From NCBI RefSeq assembly GCF_034555375.1, contig NZ_CP140706.1, positions 2,347,001-2,411,000 of the forward strand: a DNA stretch of 64,000 bases, written 5' to 3'. The notes under the pieces are model-generated. The model was not told where the DNA came from, did not search any database, and saw only the letters and a program-made list of their open reading frames with translations. This stretch comes from Pseudomonas sp. B33.4 (GTDB taxonomy: Bacteria > Pseudomonadota > Gammaproteobacteria > Pseudomonadales > Pseudomonadaceae). Positions 60,891 through 64,000 of the stretch are shown here, one piece after another (within the stretch, counting starts at the first letter, position 1; each line of letters starts with the position of its first letter). Both the position numbers and the translations under genes were made by a program.

Positions 60891-62129
60891 ATGACGTTCT
60901 CATTTTCTCGCTCCCTGCTGGCCGCCAGCCTCGGCCTGTCTCTCGCTTTCTCCGCTGCCCACGCCTTCGCCGAACCGCACAAACAAGTGCTCGCCGATGC
61001 CGAGCAATATCAACCAGAGGCCCTGAAACTGCTGGAACGGCTGGTCAATATCGACTCCGGTTCAGGTTACGAGCCAGGCCTCAAGCAAGTCAGCGACATC
61101 GCCATCGATGAGCTGAAAAAGCTCGGCGCCACCATCGAACTGGTGCCCAATACGCCGGAAAAATCCAACCATGTACTCGCAACGCTCAAGGGCACCGGCA
61201 AGGCGAAAATCCTGCTGATGGCGCACATGGACACGGTGTTCAAGGAAGGTTCGGCGGCCGAGCGGCCGTTTCACATCAAGGATGGCCGCGCTTACGGGCC
61301 AGGGGTGATGGATGACAAGGGCGGCATCGTCGCCGGGATCTATGCGCTGAAAGTCCTGAAAAACCTCGACTTCAAGGACTACGCGCAAATCACTTTCCTG
61401 CTCGACGCCAGCGAAGAAACCGGTTCGGACGTCGCCACCGATCTGATCAAGAAAACCGCCAAACAGCACGACGTGACGCTCAATCTGGAGCCGGGCCGCC
61501 CGGCCGATGGCCTGGTGGTGTGGCGCAAGGGCAGCGCGACGGCGCTGGTCGAGGTCAAGGGCAAAGCCGCGCACGCCGGTGTCGCGCCGGAACTGGGGCG
61601 CAATGCCGCGATGGAGGCGGCGCATCAGATTCTTCAGTTGGGCAAACTTGGTGATGAGGCGAAGAAAACCACCATCAACTTCACCGTGCTCAAGGCCGGC
61701 GATCGCACCAACGTGATTCCCGATCAAGCCACGGCCAAGGCTGACGTGCGCGCGGCGGTGCCAGAGGAGTTCGACCGGATCGAGAAGGATCTGGCGCGGG
61801 TTTCGCAGGACAAGCTGATTGCTGAGACTGAAGTGAAGACTTCGTTGCAGCGCGGCTTGCCACCGATGCCGCAGACGCCCGAGTCGGATCGCCTGATGGC
61901 CATGGCTCAGGGGATCTACGGCGAGATTGGCCGCAAGTTGACGGAGGAGGGCAGTGGCGGCGCGGCGGACGCGAGTTTGTCTGCCGGTGTTGGCACGCCG
62001 ACGCTGGATGGTTTCGGGATTGTTGGCGGCAATATTCACACGCCGGAGGAATACGCCGAAGTGGCGAGTGTGGCGCCGCGGATTTATCTGTTGTCGCGGA
62101 TGATCATGGAGTTGGCCAAGCCGCGGTGA
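60891..62129 (+). CDS. Periplasmic M20 zinc peptidase, glutamate carboxypeptidase-like (carboxypeptidase G2 family)
   Basis: The 412-residue protein has a signal peptide (MTFSFSRSLLAASLGLSLAFSAAHAFAEP). Metal ligands: His-x-Asp in LMAHMDTVF, Asp in GPGVMDDKGG, Glu-Glu in DASEETGSD, Glu in NLEPGRPADG and a late His in GGNIHTPEEY. The lid domain has KAAHAGVAPELGRNAAMEAAH. Relatives remove C-terminal glutamate from folates and peptides. An AAGGA site lies before the ATG at 60891. Confidence 0.88.
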   Translation: MTFSFSRSLLAASLGLSLAFSAAHAFAEPHKQVLADAEQYQPEALKLLERLVNIDSGSGYEPGLKQVSDIAIDELKKLGATIELVPNTPEKSNHVLATLKGTGKAKILLMAHMDTVFKEGSAAERPFHIKDGRAYGPGVMDDKGGIVAGIYALKVLKNLDFKDYAQITFLLDASEETGSDVATDLIKKTAKQHDVTLNLEPGRPADGLVVWRKGSATALVEVKGKAAHAGVAPELGRNAAMEAAHQILQLGKLGDEAKKTTINFTVLKAGDRTNVIPDQATAKADVRAAVPEEFDRIEKDLARVSQDKLIAETEVKTSLQRGLPPMPQTPESDRLMAMAQGIYGEIGRKLTEEGSGGAADASLSAGVGTPTLDGFGIVGGNIHTPEEYAEVASVAPRIYLLSRMIMELAKPR

Positions 62130-62188
62130 GTGGGTTTGGGGTGTGACTGATGCGGGTGGGGTGTCAGGTGCATTTGCCCTCACCCTAA

Positions 62189-62634
62189 CCCTCTCCCGGA
62201 GGGAGAGGGGACTGACCGTGTTGTTTGTGATGAATACGGCGACCTGAAAGATCCATTTGAATTCAAAATCGGATTCAGCGCGGTGTCACAGGTCGGCGTA
62301 GATCCCGAGCATCCCCCAATCAGTTCTCTTTCCTAGAGGGAGAGGGGACTGATCGCGTTGTTTGTGATTAACACGGCCGCCTGAAAGATTCATTTGAGTT
62401 CAAAATCGGATTCAGCGCGATGTCACAAGTCGGCGTAGCTCCCAATCATCCCCCAATCGGTTCCCTCTCCCTCTGGGAGAGGACTGACTGTTTTGTTTGT
62501 GGTTAACGCGGCGGCCTGAAAGATCAATTTTGAGTTCAAAATCGGATTCAGCGCGGTATCACAAGTCGGCGTAGCTCTCGAGCATCCCCCAATCAGTCCC
62601 CTCTCCCTCTGGGAGAGGGCTAGGGTGAGGGGCT
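62189..62634. repeat. Three tandem ~136-bp repeats plus a fourth partial unit
   Basis: Units start at 62189, 62325 and 62463, each with a CCCTCTCCC...GGGAGAGG palindrome, then ACTGA, TTGTTTGTG, CCTGAAAGAT, TCAAAATCGGATTCAGCGCG, a GTCGGCGTAG and CATCCCCCAATC. A last palindrome at 62598-62634 closes the array with CTAGGGTGAGGGG. Single forms of this element lie at 19400-19455 and 29580-29756. Confidence 0.9.
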
Positions 62635-62805
62635 TTTGTGGGAAAAGTGGAAGGCGCGGACGGCGTACAAAAAATACCGAAAATTCCGACAGAAGCTCCC
62701 GTTGCGGCCGTTGAGCGCGGCTCTTATAGTCTCGGCTCGCAGAAAACTCTGCGACGATCTTGGCCGGTCGAATACAGCACCTGACCCCTATTTGGAGTGA
62801 ACTCT

Positions 62806-63108
62806 ATGACCGACCAAGTAATGCCCCGCTTCCTCCCCATCGATACCTACGACGCCGAATCCCCGGTGCTCTTCCTTAACACCCACTCAGAACTCAGCGA
62901 CATGGCCGCCTGTGCGATGCACCGGTTTGTGGTCGTGCGCGATCTGGCCGACACCTTTGCCAGTCTCAACCTCAAGGGTATTTCCGATTGTGATCTGACG
63001 CGGGTGACCAGCGCGGTGCATCTGTTGATGCGCGAGGGCTGTGCGATTCTGAATGTGATTCAGGCGCGGGCGGTGCAGCGGGAGGAGGCTTACAAGACGC
63101 CGGTTTAG
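62806..63108 (+). CDS. Small hypothetical protein, DUF3077-like
   Basis: A 100-residue protein: MTDQVMPRFLPIDTYDAESP, FLNTHSELSDMAACAMHRFVVVRDLADTF, then VHLLMREGCAILNVIQARAVQREE. It resembles a Pseudomonas-restricted family (DUF3077) of unknown role; the resemblance is from memory. GGAG lies 10 bases before the ATG. The region 62635-62805 upstream is non-coding and has a TTATAGTCT -10-like box near 62731. Confidence 0.65.
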   Translation: MTDQVMPRFLPIDTYDAESPVLFLNTHSELSDMAACAMHRFVVVRDLADTFASLNLKGISDCDLTRVTSAVHLLMREGCAILNVIQARAVQREEAYKTPV

Positions 63109-63125
63109 CGGTGTAGCGGCTGTTG

Positions 63126-63221
63126 CTATCGCGAGCAGGCTCACTCCTACAGTAGATCTTCAGTGCACACAGTATTTGTGTTCAACACTGATCAATTGTA
63201 GGAGTGAGCCTGCTCGCGATG
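63126..63221. repeat. REP pair of the CGCGAGCAGGCTCACTCCTAC family
   Basis: TATCGCGAGCAGGCTCACTC at 63127-63146 faces GAGTGAGCCTGCTCGCGAT ending near 63220. This is a different REP family from the TGTAGGAGCTGCCGAAGG type found elsewhere in the window. Confidence 0.9.
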
Positions 63222-63241
63222 GCGTCAGCCCGGTCAACCCA

Positions 63242-64000
63242 TCACTCCTTGACGCTCATGTATTCCTTGGCCCAGAGAATGTATTCCTCCGGTTGTGTAT
63301 AGGTGTGCGTCAACTCGGTCGCGCTCAGGTCCGAAGCCTGGGTAAAGATCTGCCGCTGTTCACGCAAGCTGTCATACGTCGCTTTGATCGCCGCAAAGTA
63401 CGCACCATGGCCATCGATGGTCACACGCACACCGAGTTCGGCCAGACGTTTGTCATCGCGCAACGCCGGGTTGCCGTAGGTCACCAGCATCAGAGGTACG
63501 GTGAGGTGTTCGGCGATTTGTTCGAGCTGATCGAAATCCTGAATCCCGACCATGCAGATGCCGTCAGCCCCGGCCGCCTGGTACTGGCGAGTGCGGCTGA
63601 TGATTTCCTGGTTCGGCAGGATGCCGGCGTTGGTACGGGCGATGATCGCCATTTCCGTATCAACCCGGGCTTCCAGCGCCGCGCGGATCTTGCCGACGCC
63701 TTCGGCAACGGTGATCAGGTCGGTGGATTTGCGGCCGAATTGCGCTGGCAGCAAGGTGTCTTCGATGGTCAGGGCGGCGACGCCGGCGCGTTCCAGTTCG
63801 ACGATGGTGCGCATCACGTTGAGGGCGTTGCCGTAGCCGTGGTCGGCGTCGGCGATCACTGGTAATTGGGCGACGCGGCCGATGCGAGTGGCCTGTTCGG
63901 CGAACTCGCTGAGGGTGATCAGGGCAAAATCCGGGGCACCGAGTACCTGCAAAGAGGCCACGGAACCGCCGAGGATCCCCACTTCAAAACCCAGGTCAGC
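63242..64000 (-). CDS. Oxaloacetate decarboxylase (isocitrate lyase/PEP mutase superfamily, PA4872-like), 5' end outside window
   Basis: The visible 252 residues run to the right edge, so the N-terminal ~35 residues are missing. [75 protein letters not shown] and [15 protein letters not shown] are typical of the PA4872 type, which lacks the catalytic Cys loop of isocitrate lyases and decarboxylates oxaloacetate. Metal site residues DAD and the ED of TIEDT are present. The apparent start at 63982 is a Val codon (GTG) inside the frame, not the true start. Confidence 0.88.
   Translation of the reverse strand, partial: ADLGFEVGILGGSVASLQVLGAPDFALITLSEFAEQATRIGRVAQLPVIADADHGYGNALNVMRTIVELERAGVAALTIEDTLLPAQFGRKSTDLITVAEGVGKIRAALEARVDTEMAIIARTNAGILPNQEIISRTRQYQAAGADGICMVGIQDFDQLEQIAEHLTVPLMLVTYGNPALRDDKRLAELGVRVTIDGHGAYFAAIKATYDSLREQRQIFTQASDLSATELTHTYTQPEEYILWAKEYMSVKE

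Noticed and set aside
62189..62634. CRISPR array
   Set aside because: Units are ~136 bp and directly adjacent, with no short repeats separated by unique spacers and no cas genes.

Overview
The window is chromosomal DNA of a Pseudomonas, most likely of the P. fluorescens group. This rests on the gene content (glcDEF, HglS, SdsA1-type sulfatase, DUF1302/DUF1329 pair, orphan hcp-vgrG-rhs locus), on the GC-rich codon use of the core genes, and on many face-to-face REP elements of the type TGTAGGAGCTGCCGAAGGCT. No rRNA, tRNA, CRISPR array or intact insertion sequence was seen.

Layout. (1) Positions 1-17250, all minus strand: a tightly overlapping operon of 16 genes for a Wzx/Wzy-dependent, uronic-acid-containing exopolysaccharide. 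In transcription order it encodes UDP-glucose dehydrogenase, UDP-glucuronate 4-epimerase, initiating sugar transferase, a CpsD-like protein with a degenerate P-loop, outer-membrane export lipoprotein, GumC-like chain-length protein, GT4, Wzy-like polymerase, two GT2, polysaccharide deacetylase, Wzx flippase, a secreted glycosidase-like protein, two acyltransferases and the start of a YdjC/ChbG-type deacetylase. (2) 17640-23430: an inner-membrane sulfatase/phosphoethanolamine-transferase-like protein and four regulators (two AraC, two LysR). (3) 23529-31731: a DUF1302 outer-membrane protein, a DUF1329 protein, two DUF1254 proteins and an alkylsulfatase, which look like handling of hydrophobic or detergent-like compounds. 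(4) 31870-36048: an AttEFGH-like ABC ATPase, FtsX-type permease and lipocalin-like lipoprotein. (5) 36216-39911: small proteins, a candidate structured sRNA with a strong terminator, a GT2 and a VanW-family protein.

(6) 39930-51514 is the accessory part: a type VI secretion effector island. An hcp gene sits behind a candidate sigma-54 promoter with three copies of a palindromic activator site. It is followed by vgrG, a DUF4123 adaptor, a 1616-aa Rhs protein and its overlapping immunity gene. The last 158 residues of the Rhs protein, after the DPLGL cleavage motif, look like a class I SAM-dependent methyltransferase, an unusual toxin fold. Downstream lies an AT-rich run of orphan immunity-like genes, a short orphan reading frame and repeated inverted-repeat elements, which look like debris of earlier toxin/immunity exchanges. 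This is the most likely place for an undescribed system.

(7) 51652-64000: HglS (2-oxoadipate dioxygenase/decarboxylase), glycolate oxidase glcDEF, a Baeyer-Villiger monooxygenase coupled to an alpha/beta hydrolase, a MASE2-GGDEF diguanylate cyclase, a periplasmic M20 carboxypeptidase, a block of tandem ~136-bp repeats, a small DUF3077-like protein and the 3' part of an oxaloacetate decarboxylase gene that runs off the right edge.

All assignments come from reading the sequence and translated products by eye; no database search was run.
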